Source: Corallium rubrum
Taxonomy: Eukaryota > Cnidaria > Anthozoa > Scleralcyonacea > Coralliidae
DNA: 64,000 bases
Direction: 5' to 3'
Assembly: GCA_964035015.1 (NCBI GenBank)
Contig: OZ036004.1
Coordinates: 9,109,968-9,173,967 of the forward strand
Below, in pieces: positions 21,301-30,763 of the stretch. The translations under genes and the position numbers were made by a program. Positions within the stretch are counted from its first letter, which is position 1. Each line of letters starts with the position of its first letter. Under the pieces are notes generated by a model that had not been told where the DNA came from, did no database searches, and was given only the letters and a program-made list of their open reading frames with translations.

Positions 21301-24300
21301 TCTCGAGTGTTTGCAACCCTAGTAAAAAATGATACACAACTTTATGAAATAGCTTCTCAATTGTCAGTTATCAGTAAGGACTTGGTGATATTGGTGCATA
21401 TTAAATTTATATACAATGGTTTCATGCTGAATTTATAATTGAGAAATGTGGTAATAAATGGTTCTTTGTTTGTGCCATTTATTATCTTAATTATAAATTT
21501 AGTTTGCGCGATTCAATTTCTTACTTGTATCACTTTTCACCTTAACTTGCTGTAAATAATATTACCTACCATCATCAAAAGATGGACTGACGGTAAAACG
21601 AAACCAAAATGTAATGTCAGTTTCACACCCAATGCAGGAGAAAACATACTTCATTTCATTAATGCCATCTCCAACAGGACTGCCTTTGCATGTCCTAATT
21701 CCCTACAGTAAAAACAAGTCAATTTACCCATTTAACTTATGGTTCAGAGTCTAAATCGTGAGAACTATTACATTTTTATATAAGAAAGTTTGTAGTGTTA
21801 CACCATGTTATGAAATTTTTATCTGCATAAAAAAAATTTGTAATTCATGTTTAAACTAATTCATTCCAGTGCATTGCAAATTAGCTCAAGTGGTGTTCTT
21901 GATCAATAACTTAGGGGACCTGTTTTGAGACACACAAACTTTGTTTCTGTTATTTCCCCCTAGGCTTTCTTTTAGCCAGAGTTTTTCCACATTCCACCAT
22001 GCCCAGGCACGTAGCCAGGATTTTGAAAGGGGGGGGAGTTGAGATCAGAATAAATTTTTAGGGGGTCCGAGGGGCATGCTGCCCCAGGAAATTTTGAAAT
22101 TGAGAATCGCTGGAATGCCATTTCCTGGCTTTCGGAGGAAGATTTTACAGACTCTAAAGGTTAAAAAACGTCATATAAAATACTCAAAACACGCAAACAT
22201 CACAAAGATACTCAAAATGCATACACTCAGTAGATTGAATACACTGTTTACAGTTTATTTCCTGACAATTGATATTGCATCAGTTTTGTATAGTTACATG
22301 TCTGTCATTTTATATCAAAAGGGGGGGAGCTGTGGCTCCCCCCCTGGCTATGTCCCTGACCATGGCCAAGAGACATCATATTGGAAATGCAAACTTGAAA
22401 AAGCTTAGCCTTAAACTTTTTCATTCCGCACACCTGTGTCTTATAACAGTGGCCCTTAATTAATAAAGTATACTGTAAAGGTGCTGTTACATGATGCGAT
22501 TATTCTTGCAATTGCAATAAAATTACCCATGGAAAAAAAACTCACAAGTTGTGGGAAGGGTATTACACGTTCAGCAACTTGTGAACTTTGTTGCAAAAAT
22601 AACAAAATTGCAAGTTGCTACGGGGTGTGTGTTACACAGTGCGATTTTTTTTTCAACATTCAGACATTTGTTGCAAGTTCCAAGAAAAATCACATCGTGT
22701 AACAGTAGCTTAGGGATGAACCATTATTTTTCGGGGGGGGAGGGGGGGAGGGGGGGGGGGATGAAATATTTTTCAAGACAAACAATTTTTTTTAGTGCTA
22801 ATGTACCTCTGCAAACTTTTTTTTCAGCAGCCTTCATTTGCAAACTAGTTTTTTTAACTACAAGAGATACATGTAAATTATTTCATCACTATTTTTAGAG
22901 TGCATATATCAGGTGTCTTAGATATGTGGATGGTATATGTAGTGACTGTATAATCATCTTTATGAAGGTTTCCTGACCAGTACAAGACACAGATAGTACA
23001 TGGCTTGCTAGCACAGGGTTTTATGTTGAGTTTGACTGAGGCAAGAACCTCAATCTCTTAGGGGGTCCAGGGGCATGCCCCCCCAAAAAAATTTTGGATT
23101 TCTAGGGTCTCTGAAATGCTATTTCCTGCATTTTGAGGCAAGTATTTAAGAGTAATCCAAAAGCCATAAATTACATAATTTTGTTGAAACATAGCCCCTA
23201 GAATTATATTGTCTGGAGACGCGGTGAACATCAAAGCGGTTAACAATGAGCTACAATTTAGGTTGAGGGTGGCAAATAAGGTGCACAATCTTTTGTTTTA
23301 CGTTCATTAATATTTATAAAGCAACGCTGCTATTGGTTGATTGCTTCATTATACCAAAAATACAATGTGTTCAGCAAGCGTTAAGGTGAAATAAGGTGCA
23401 CAAACGTGAACAAAAACCTAGAACAAAGACTTTGGCCGCGTTTCCAGACAATTTATTTCTAGGGACTATGGTTGAAATCAAACCAGAACATAGAATGATA
23501 CATGTCAGAATATCTTTAGATTTATTTATAAACAAGTCGTAAATGTAAAAACAATTTGGAGGCATTTTGTATAGACTGTAGTATTGTAATGTATAGCATA
23601 TGCATGCCTGCTGAATAATTATAACACATTACTAGTCTACTCACTTGGCCTTAAAACAATGTAACCTCCCCCCTAAAAGTTTCTCAATGGATTTAAACTT
23701 TTCACGAGAATGGTCTTGGAGACCATTGGGGTGTGACCGCTTCCCCCCCACCACCCCTTGGCTACGCTAATGAATGGAGATAAGTTGGTAATAAATATTA
23801 AATCATGGGGCTTTCATCATTGCTCGACTGCAAACATTTTGTTTTTTACTTATTATGTTTGCAAACAATTTATTTGATCTAATATCAGCATCTGCAAACA
23901 ATTTTTTTCAATATTTTTCATCCCCCCCTCCAGAAAAATAATGTTTTGTCCCTTAACACAAACATTTACAATAGGTACAGGTATACAGGTATTAGCTCTA
24001 TAGGAAACTAAAACAGCCATGACTGTAAAAAACAATTATTACATATAGCTTACACTCTGACAAGTTGCTTGGGCATCTGGTCGGTTACTTTTCACACTAA
24101 AAAATCAAAAATTTTTTTGTAACTGAGGTTCACAGCTGAATTATGGGGCAGAGGTGACTGGGTACTGAATAAAATCATGATCATCTGGCATTAGCCAGAC
24201 AATAAAATTCCTAAAGTGGGCAACAACCTATATATACCTTTATCTGTGCTAAACAAAATCATCTTATGTTAGCCAGAATCTGAAGCTTATTTTTAAAGTA

Positions 24301-26735
24301 GCATGGATGTAGCCAGGGTTTTGAAAGGGGGGAGCCAAAATCAAAATAAATTTTTAGGGGGTCCAGGGGCATGCTCCTCCAGGAAATTTTGAAATTGAGA
24401 GTCACTGAAATGGGTCATTCCAGAAAAGATCCATACCTCCTGCACAGAGGAAATCTGCCATCCGGGGAGGGGAGGGGAGGGGGGTAAATCTACTTCTGAT
24501 AATAGTAAAATGTACTAGAACATCCGAAGGGGGGAGGGGGTCAACTTCACATTTCCTCTGTGAGGGAGGTGTGGATGTTTTCTGGAAATTGACCCAATGC
24601 CATTTCCTGGCTTTTGGAGGAAGATTTTACAGACTCTATTCTAAAGGTTAAAAAACATAAACTACTCAAAACACGGAAACGTTACATAGATACACAAAAT
24701 GCATACACTCAGTAGATTGAATACTGTACACTGATTACAGTTTATTCCTGACACAATTCATATTGCATCAGTTTTGTAGTTATATGTCTGGCTCCCCTGG
24801 CTACGTCCCTGGTTATTGGAAGCTATTTCCGAAGCCTGATTAGGGACAGTGACACCTTCAGTGCTGTGAGTAACTTCGTTACAAGTAACTAGTTACATAT
24901 GTAATCATTACTTTTTTGAGTAACTTTACCTAGTACAGTAGTTACAAAAAGTAAGAATAAAAAGTAACAATAACTAGTTACATCTGCCCTCGAGAGTGCC
25001 GTTACTTTTTGCGATATCCTTAATACTCCCAACCTCGCCGAGTCGTCGTTCAACGTCATATCCAGCTTTTCATTGCACTGCACACACTGGTGCCTGCAAG
25101 TGCAGCATGTGAAAGGCTGTTCAGCTGCGCAGGATTAATTTTCAGTCCACATCACTGCTGAATGACCGATCGTAATTTTGAAAATTCTCTTCTGGTCAAA
25201 TTAAACTATAGTTTTGTCTAATTCACATGCATTCTCGATTTTAAAAGCAGAACGAAAGAATAGGTGTAACTAACTTTGTAATTGTAATTGTAACTAGTTA
25301 CAAAATTTTTAAGTAATTTTGTAACTGTAACTAGTTACTTTTTTTTCATTGTAACTTGTATTGGTAACTAGTTACTTTTCTGATGATGTAACTGTAACTG
25401 CAACTAGTTACAAAAATTATGTAACTATTACAGCACTGGACACCTTTGACTTATTTAAACTGCTATTGTCCCCTCCCCTTTTCTTCCCCCTCAAATCCAA
25501 TCCTCAGCAGTACTCAAACATAGGAAAATAAAAGGATGGTGTGCATATAACAAGAAAATTTACCAAAACATAGTCTTACCAAAAAGTTGAAGATCCTGTT
25601 GCATCTTGAGCCTAAAACAATTTATGGGAAAAGAATTTAGAATTCTGGATCCATGGTTAAAATTGATAATATAAATTATTTGATAATATAAAAATGTAGA
25701 AAATTCTGATATTCGTCTGTTGAAAGATAAATTTAGTTAGTGCCAAAATAAAGCTGTTCACAAAAGAATAGCATCTTTAAAGTTACGTACCATAACTTCA
25801 ATTGTCTGTGCCTTACTGTCACTAAAATGTACTGTAAAACATGGGTTGGTTCTCTGTGGGTCATTAAATGGAATCACTGACCAATCATACCCCAATGGCC
25901 GACCTCTTACTGCTGTTACTAAAGCTGGATCAGTACTATAATTTGCTTCAGCAATTGGAGTAAATATTTTGCACTTGTCAAAGTCACCAGCTATATGTGA
26001 AAGCAAAAAAGAATTGAGTGTCCAGTAGCTGACACATTGGGGGAGGGGGGGAAAATCCAGTTCCTAATGCTTCTAAATATGATGAGAAACTGTTAGGGGA
26101 AGTTTGTGATCACATTTTATTCAATCTGGTGAAGGGCTTCACTAATTAAATCAGCAGAATAAAAAAGCTGGCTGAGACTGATTGGAGGGGGGGGGGTGTC
26201 ATCATTTTTGACATATTTGGCATTTCACAAATCAAAAAGTAAAATAGCATCTTCATGACTTTTTCAGCAATTTAATCACGATTCACGGGACAATATTGCT
26301 CTAAATCACAATTCACAAAGCTCAAAAATAGCCAATCACGGGTTAACAGAAATACCCTTGCCCCCCTCCCCCCTCTGACCTGAGAGAATAGAGAGAGTTC
26401 AGCTGGTACTTGGCAGGTCTCTTTAATACATATTTTTAGAACAGAAATACAAGAATATTTCCCAAACATAGTCTAGGTTACATATTCAATTTATATATTG
26501 GCAGTGCTAGAAGAAAGGGTGATGAAAATATATTAGAGAGTACACTATCTTCGTTCTGTATTAAACTTGACTCGCCGACAAAGACGGTTTTCAGTATCCG
26601 TCAAAATAATTATGTATGTATTCTGAACATGATACCCACTTGGCCACTTTATATAGCTCGCTCGCTCTTACCTGTAGAAAGCTGAGTTGCTATCGCCGCA
26701 AGAAGCAAAGCGTACAGCCAATTTTCACAAGACAT
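18398..26735 (-). CDS. Secreted, probably GPI-anchored Cys-containing protein, 5 exons, 204 aa
   Basis: Five minus-strand exons join without a frame break: 26735-26672, 25990-25787, 25611-25580 (32 nt), 21702-21570 and 18579-18398 (TGA), 615 nt. Phases are 1, 1, 0, 1. Donors are GTAAGA, GTAACT, GTAAGA and GTAGGT, and all acceptors end in AG. Exon 1 is a classic signal peptide (MSCENWLYALLLAAIATQLS). The mature part has eight cysteines (CKIF, PCFT, RCNR, TCKG, SCIGC, WCGR, SCFV), one NYS glycosylation site and a Pro/Ser/Thr linker (PEPPDIPDASTPPTSG). It ends with a hydrophobic tail (FLWLLSLSFAFCFFCKHY) that fits a GPI-attachment signal or a short membrane anchor. I do not recognise the fold. 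The introns of 0.2-3.9 kb hold hAT, foldback and other insertions. Exon 3 depends on the GTAACT donor; an alternative donor 4 nt earlier breaks the frame. Confidence 0.82.
19130..20407. mobile_element. hAT-type element, 1278 bp, with nested repeat inside
   Basis: Ends CAGGGCCGCATTAACAGATT and, inverted, AAAGCGGCCCTG, with GGGGCCCTGGGCA just inside both ends. ACCGTCGC is directly repeated on both sides (19122-19129, 20408-20415), an 8-bp target duplication. It holds the second copy of the possible Crypton-exon repeat at 19365-19915. No transposase was recognised; the frame at 20045-20275 is unassigned. Confidence 0.85.
19365..19915 (+). mobile_element. Repeat carrying a possible Crypton-type first exon (copy 2)
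   Basis: Nearly identical to 15800-16310. The exon starts at ATG 19496 and reaches a GTAAGG donor after 19612, but one T is missing compared with copy 1, so the donor phase changes. It differs by ENSIPEK for EHYIPEK. It ends with GGATGCACGCGGGAAGTTCG and GAGAGCACGAAAAAAGCG, also seen in the minimal copy near 15490. Confidence 0.5.
21000..21565. other. Intron sequence without recognised feature
   Basis: Part of intron 4 of the minus-strand secreted gene. AT-rich, with two CGAGTGTTT / AAACACGAG inverted motifs near 21235-21310 that resemble those at 18690-18770. Confidence 0.3.
22004..22358. mobile_element. hAT MITE family member (copy 1)
   Basis: Ends CAGGCACGTAGCCAGGATTT and, inverted, CCTGGCTATGTCCCTG. 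The flanks ACCATGCC and ACCATGGC differ at one base, consistent with an 8-bp duplication. The body holds GGGGGTCCGAGGGGCATGC and GCCATTTCCTGGCTTTCGGA. Related copies are at 24303-24813 and 52114-52474, with a fragment at 23055-23150. Confidence 0.8.
22485..22712. mobile_element. Foldback element with CTGTTACATGATGCGATT ends
   Basis: TGCTGTTACATGATGCGATT at about 22482 is mirrored by AATCACATCGTGTAACAGTA near 22687. An inner copy (TGTGTTACACAGTGCGATTT) lies near 22627. No coding potential is believed. Confidence 0.6.
23055..23150. mobile_element. Fragment of the 22-kb hAT MITE family
   Basis: AGGGGGTCCAGGGGCATGCC then GAAATGCTATTTCCTGCATT matches the body of the copy at 22004-22358. Ends are missing. 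Confidence 0.6.
24160..24290. repeat. CTGGCGTTAG-type dispersed repeat, two adjacent copies
   Basis: TGATCATCTGGCATTAGCCA followed by GACAATAAAATTCCTAAAG, then a second diverged copy ATCATCTTATGTTAGCCAGA. Confidence 0.55.
24303..24813. mobile_element. hAT MITE family member (copy 2) with a nested insertion
   Basis: Ends GATGTAGCCAGGGTTTTG and, inverted, CCCTGGCTACGTCCCTGG. The body matches copy 1 but is split near 24412-24592 by an element with ends GGGTCATTCCAGAAAA and TTTTCTGGAAATTGACCC and an apparent 3-bp AAT duplication. The nested part is rich in G runs. Confidence 0.7.
24859..25438 (+). mobile_element. Deleted hAT transposon retaining a transposase C-terminal piece
   Basis: Ends CAGTGCTGTGAGTAAC and GTAACTATTACAGCACTG are inverted. 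GACACCTT is duplicated exactly on both sides (24851-24858, 25439-25446). The plus strand at about 25090-25170 translates to LVPASAACERLFSCAGLIFS, the hallmark C-terminal dimerisation motif of hAT transposases (usually LVPASSAPVERLFSxAG), and then a stop. Both sub-terminal regions carry many GTAACTAGTTAC palindromes, likely transposase-binding repeats. It sits in intron 3 of the secreted gene, opposite strand. Confidence 0.9.
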
Positions 26736-26944
26736 TGTAACCATATAAATCTTGACAATATCAACACCCCCCATGGCAAGATTAATAAAGTGATAACTTT
26801 TGCAATATTGCAACAAAGGCCTTTCCATATATGGAAGTTGAAATGGCTTCCGCCCAAGGGCCCACTACCACCCACTCCATCCAGTTTTTGTAAGGGGGGT
26901 GAATAGAAAAAAATATAAATCAGAAAGTTTCTGATTTAAAATAG

Positions 26945-27355
26945 TTTTAAATTGAAATCACAGCGATTGGAATAAATGAGTAATAAGTTAATAAATAAAT
27001 AACTTAACAAATAAATAAATAAATAAATAAGTTGATAAACAAATCAAATAATAAGTTGATAAAGTAATAAAATAATAAATTACTAAATAAAAAAATAATA
27101 AATTATAAATTAATGAAATTAATATAAATTAATAAATTAAATATGTGAATATATAAATACATAAATAAACAAATCTAGTGAATATAGATTTATATCTATA
27201 TTCAGTACATTTGTTTATTTATGTATTTATATATTCACATATTTAATTTATTAATTTATATTAATTTACATTAATTTATAATTCATTATTTTATTATTTT
27301 TTTATTTAGTAATTTATTATTTTATTACTTTATCAACTTATTATTTGATTTATAT
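26945..27355. repeat. AT-rich palindrome with AATAAATA lead-in
   Basis: AATAAATAAATAAATAAATA units lead into arms such as AAGTTGATAAAGTAATAAAA mirrored by TTTTATTACTTTATCAACTT, centred near 27190. Arms are about 150 bp and nearly perfect. Confidence 0.85.
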
Positions 27356-27719
27356 ACTCAACTAGCAAAATTCATCATAAAACATGCGTAGTTTCTGTTC
27401 GTTGCCTTGATGTCGGGTATTGTATTCGGTGCTGGGTGATTTTTTTTCCAGAAGTAATATCAATGTATTTGGGGCATTTTCTGCCCAGACAAAATAGAAA
27501 ATAATTCTTTAATTAATTGATATTAAACCTTAATAATTCGAATAAGCATGTGTTTTGTCAAAAATTTATAAGTTTTAGCTGTGCCCGTGTTCACCCGTAT
27601 ATGGCTGTAAACGTTTACGTCATCCCGGCCTCTTAACCAATCAGATTCAAGAACTGCAATCTCCCATCATCCCCTGAGAGCACATGTAAAGATCTCGCGT
27701 CGAGCATTTTCCCTCTTTT

Positions 27720-28173
27720 TCATCCTCTTTTTTGCCGTTGTCGGTTGGAACAAGTTTAGAAGAAACCTTTAGCAGGTTAGTTGCCTATTTTGTCCTACTT
27801 TTCTGCAAGGTTTTGCTCAGAAAGATATAACTTTACACTGAACTAATCATCTTTCTTCTTTCTAGGTTGGAATTAAAGCGGGTTTAGGGTGAAGTTGAGT
27901 ACCGAACTATCGCCGACAATGATCTTCAGAAGCATAATTCTCGTTGTTGCTGTCTTTTCCCTTGGCTCTTTAATGAACGCCAGTGCACAGAATGTCACTA
28001 CGTCCCCCGCCGATATAGCAGCGAGTGGAACAGAAATGCCGGTGGCAGCAACAACAGTTTCTGCATCGGACGTCAGTCCCGAACCAACATCCGTTGCTTC
28101 GATCATCTGTCCAACCACGATTCAAATTGGATGCCTTCTCATGGCCGTTGTGCTTCGCGGTCTGGTTTACTGA
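27720..28173 (+). CDS. Small secreted Ser/Thr-rich peptide, likely GPI-anchored, 84 aa
   Basis: The coding sequence starts at ATG 27919 and stops at 28173. A noncoding first exon probably ends near 27773 (TTTAGCAG then GTTAGTTG) and the second begins after TTTCTTTCTAG at 27865. The product has a signal peptide (MIFRSIILVVAVFSLGSLMN, cleavage likely after ASA), an N-glycosylation site (NVTT), a Ser/Thr/Ala/Pro-rich core and a C-terminal hydrophobic segment (CPTTIQIGCLLMAVVLRGLV). This is the layout of very small GPI-anchored or membrane-tethered mucin-like peptides. A later AATAAA at about 28860 could serve as a polyadenylation signal. The family is unknown, and the gene resembles the one at 37199-37507 in architecture only. 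Confidence 0.6.
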
Positions 28174-28174
28174 T

Positions 28175-29260
28175 ATCCATGCCACGGATATTTCACACAG
28201 ACAAAAAGAGACTATAGTTTAAGTTTTGATAACTAAAGTTTAGTTACGGAGTTGCCGTTTTGGACTATTTTCATAGTGTTTTATGCAATGTTTCTACATT
28301 AAGCTTATATATTTTTATCGAGTTCGGTTAACCTATTTTTTATACCTAATCTGTAAACAATTTTCTTTGTCATTTGTGTGTGAGTGCACTATTTGAATTG
28401 AAACTGCAAATTGTTTTTGTTTTCATTTCAACATTGCAGTATGGTAGTTTTGCCTTGCTTTTTTCCACCTAAATTTTAAGAGCATGACTTTTCTTGACCT
28501 ATACGTCAGGGAGAAATCAGGAAGGAAATTCACAAGAAATTGAAGAGGAAGCAGCATACTAAACGAAGAGCCTAAAAGTGACTGAAATTAAGTCTGAAAA
28601 CTAAAGCTGTCTCGGATCGATGAGAATGTTCAGGATTCAAGTTTTCTCACATTGTGCATGTTGGAATTTCGAAAGCGAGGCTATACCTGGGGAGTATAGC
28701 CCACGAAATTGTTTTCTCTTCTCTGATCTCGATCGATAACAGAGGAGGGAGTAATATATAGTCTTTATTATATTCAATGCAAAAAGAGGTAAAATTCTTG
28801 ATGACGTCATCGATATCTTCACTAGTGAGGATATGGAAAATACGACACTGCATATTTTCTAATAAAACACTCGCATCTATATAATAAATTGTGTTATATA
28901 GCCATCATATCTGCTCACCACTCACGGCGTTAACTCGATCATTGGCAGTCAGCGTGTCCCTCCTATTTCTGTAGCGTAATCAAAATGACTTATCGACGAT
29001 AACATCGATAATAATCAGGAATAATCATAATTTTGCTATGAATTTCAACAATATTTAGTTTAACCGCGTTTATTCATTTTTTATCTGAAAGTTGCAATGG
29101 TTGACTCGAAAGCTTCGGCACCTTCAACCCCTGCACAACTGAATTGTTGAACTATGTGCGTATTTTTTGTGTGAATTGTACCCTCTGTTGATTTTTCGGT
29201 TGGCAACACATAGATTTATCTATGGGCAAACCATAGGGCAAAAGAAATAAAGTAAGGTTA
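28175..29260. other. Interval without recognised gene
   Basis: Probably includes the 3' untranslated region of the 27919 gene up to the AATAAA at about 28860. The overlapping minus-strand frames of about 61-68 codons lack support. Confidence 0.35.
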
Positions 29261-29261
29261 G

Positions 29262-29400
29262 ATATACTGCCGAAACAGAGAACGTAGGAATCCAACGTTT
29301 CGAGCGAAGGCTCTTCGAAGGGCCTTCGCTCGAAACGTTTATAGATTCCTACGCGTTCTCTGTTTCGGCAGTATATATGACCTTACTTTTATTTCGATTG
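29262..29400. mobile_element. Short palindromic element of the GAAGGGCCTTCGCTCGAAACG family
   Basis: TTAGATATACTGCCGAAACA near 29260 is mirrored by TGTTTCGGCAGTATATATGA near 29358, with TTCGAGCGAAGG and CCTTCGCTCGAA meeting at the centre. The right half equals the motif at 16567-16650 and 61590-61660. Confidence 0.75.
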
Positions 29401-29447
29401 TTGTTTCTACACTGCCTGGCAAAAGAACCTGGGTTCGAGGTTTCAAA

Positions 29448-29548
29448 ATGGCGGCCACTGACACATGCCTAGTCTATATAGCCAAGAGCCAGCTAAGTGG
29501 AGAACTTAAACAAAGAACAGATAATAGACGCCTCAATAAAGAACTAAG
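29448..29548 (+). CDS. Isolated first exon, repeat-associated
   Basis: ATG 29448 in an AAAATGGCGG context opens 33 codons plus 2 nt up to a GTAAGAGT donor: it begins MAATDTCLVYIAKSQLSGEL and ends Leu-Asn-Lys-Glu-Leu. No second exon was recognised. A decayed copy of the same exon and its following intron (ATAATAGACGCCTCAAT, AGTAATAAGACC, AAAATCGTGATGAA) lies at 44930-45090 with the donor mutated. The exon therefore belongs to a repeated unit, perhaps a retro-element promoter or a duplicated gene start. Confidence 0.4.
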
Positions 29549-29549
29549 G

Positions 29550-30320
29550 TAAGAGTTTATACTAGTAATAAGACCAAAAATTCTAAAAGTTTTATTTTCG
29601 TAAAAATCGTGATGAAGTTTTAGTAAAAAGGGCTTGTTTTAAACTTACACCTGTCGGCTTCCGTAGCTGACCACCATGTTCCATGCAAGATGGCGTCCTA
29701 TTTCATGTGTTTGCAAACGACCTATATATACTTACCGTGTGCGACCACTTTTCCTGCACCACGTCCGCATTTCACATTACACGAGAAGCCGTTTATAATT
29801 ATCTGATTTGAAAACACCGAAAAGTGTGTTGAAAAACGAGATGATCATGATAGCCGAGTTTTTTTAACTCACTTCGACTGAGGTGTTTTTAAAGCAGATA
29901 ACGGCTTTCGAGTGTATGGCCGGTATAGCTTCTCAAACAAATCAGTATTTAAAGAGAAATTTGAGGTACAATTTGTCTTAATTTATGGGCGTTTATTACC
30001 ACATTTCACAACGTCTCGGTAACGGATTCCCATTCCATTATGTTTTCCTCATGCATTATTGATGAGTTTGAGAAAACATCGCACTTAAGTTAAGACAGAA
30101 AATGTAGGCAAAACATGTCAAAATACTTCTAATTAAGAGATTTGCTAAGCCGTTACGTTCCCATTCTCATCTCGTTTTCAAAGACAAAGGTCCTGGGTGT
30201 AGGTTTGTATGGTTGTAAGTTCATGCCCTTCTTCATCATCAGTTCAATATAACCCAGGTACTTCATGAATTTTGACCCCAACATCGAGATGACGTTTACA
30301 ATTACTGCTGATACCCTTGG
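29550..30320. other. Interval without recognised gene
   Basis: Follows the isolated exon at 29448. Contains GATTTGAAAACACCGAAAAG / AGGTGTTTTTAAAGCAGATA inverted motifs near 29805-29905 and no supported exon. Confidence 0.3.
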
Positions 30321-30325
30321 CACCA

Positions 30326-30667
30326 AGGAACCGTTCATTATTTATCGGAGGGGGAGGGGGGGGGATGGGTGAGATTGCCAAACTTTTTTCCGGTACCCCC
30401 AAGAAAAGTTCAAAAATTTGGTAGCCCCTCTGTTTTTATTTGACATAATTTCAGTGCCCCCCCCCCCCCCAACCCTTCAAATCCTGACATTAATCTTAAA
30501 ACTAACCCCACCCACCCTACCTATATATAAAACCTCAAAATTCAACCCCATTAACCCCTAACCTTAAGCCTAAATATAACCTATATAAAAGAAGTAGCAA
30601 AAATTTCAGGTGCTCCATTTTCTCACCCCCCCCCCCCCCCCCCTCCAATAAATAATGAACGGTCCCT
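30326..30667. mobile_element. Foldback element with poly-G/poly-C ends
   Basis: GGAACCGTTCATTATTTATC followed by G-runs is mirrored by C-runs then AATAAATAATGAACGGTCCC. The interior is C-rich with ACCCCACCCACCC-type sequence. The G/C runs could form quadruplex DNA. It overlaps and disrupts the minus-strand frame at 30153-30338. Confidence 0.7.
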
Positions 30668-30763
30668 AATTTCATTCTCACGTCATCAGGGCTAAATCAC
30701 CTGATGAGCTACATTTTTCTGGAGGGTTGTGACTAGGTTTAGGGTCCGGGGGTTTTTGGTTAA

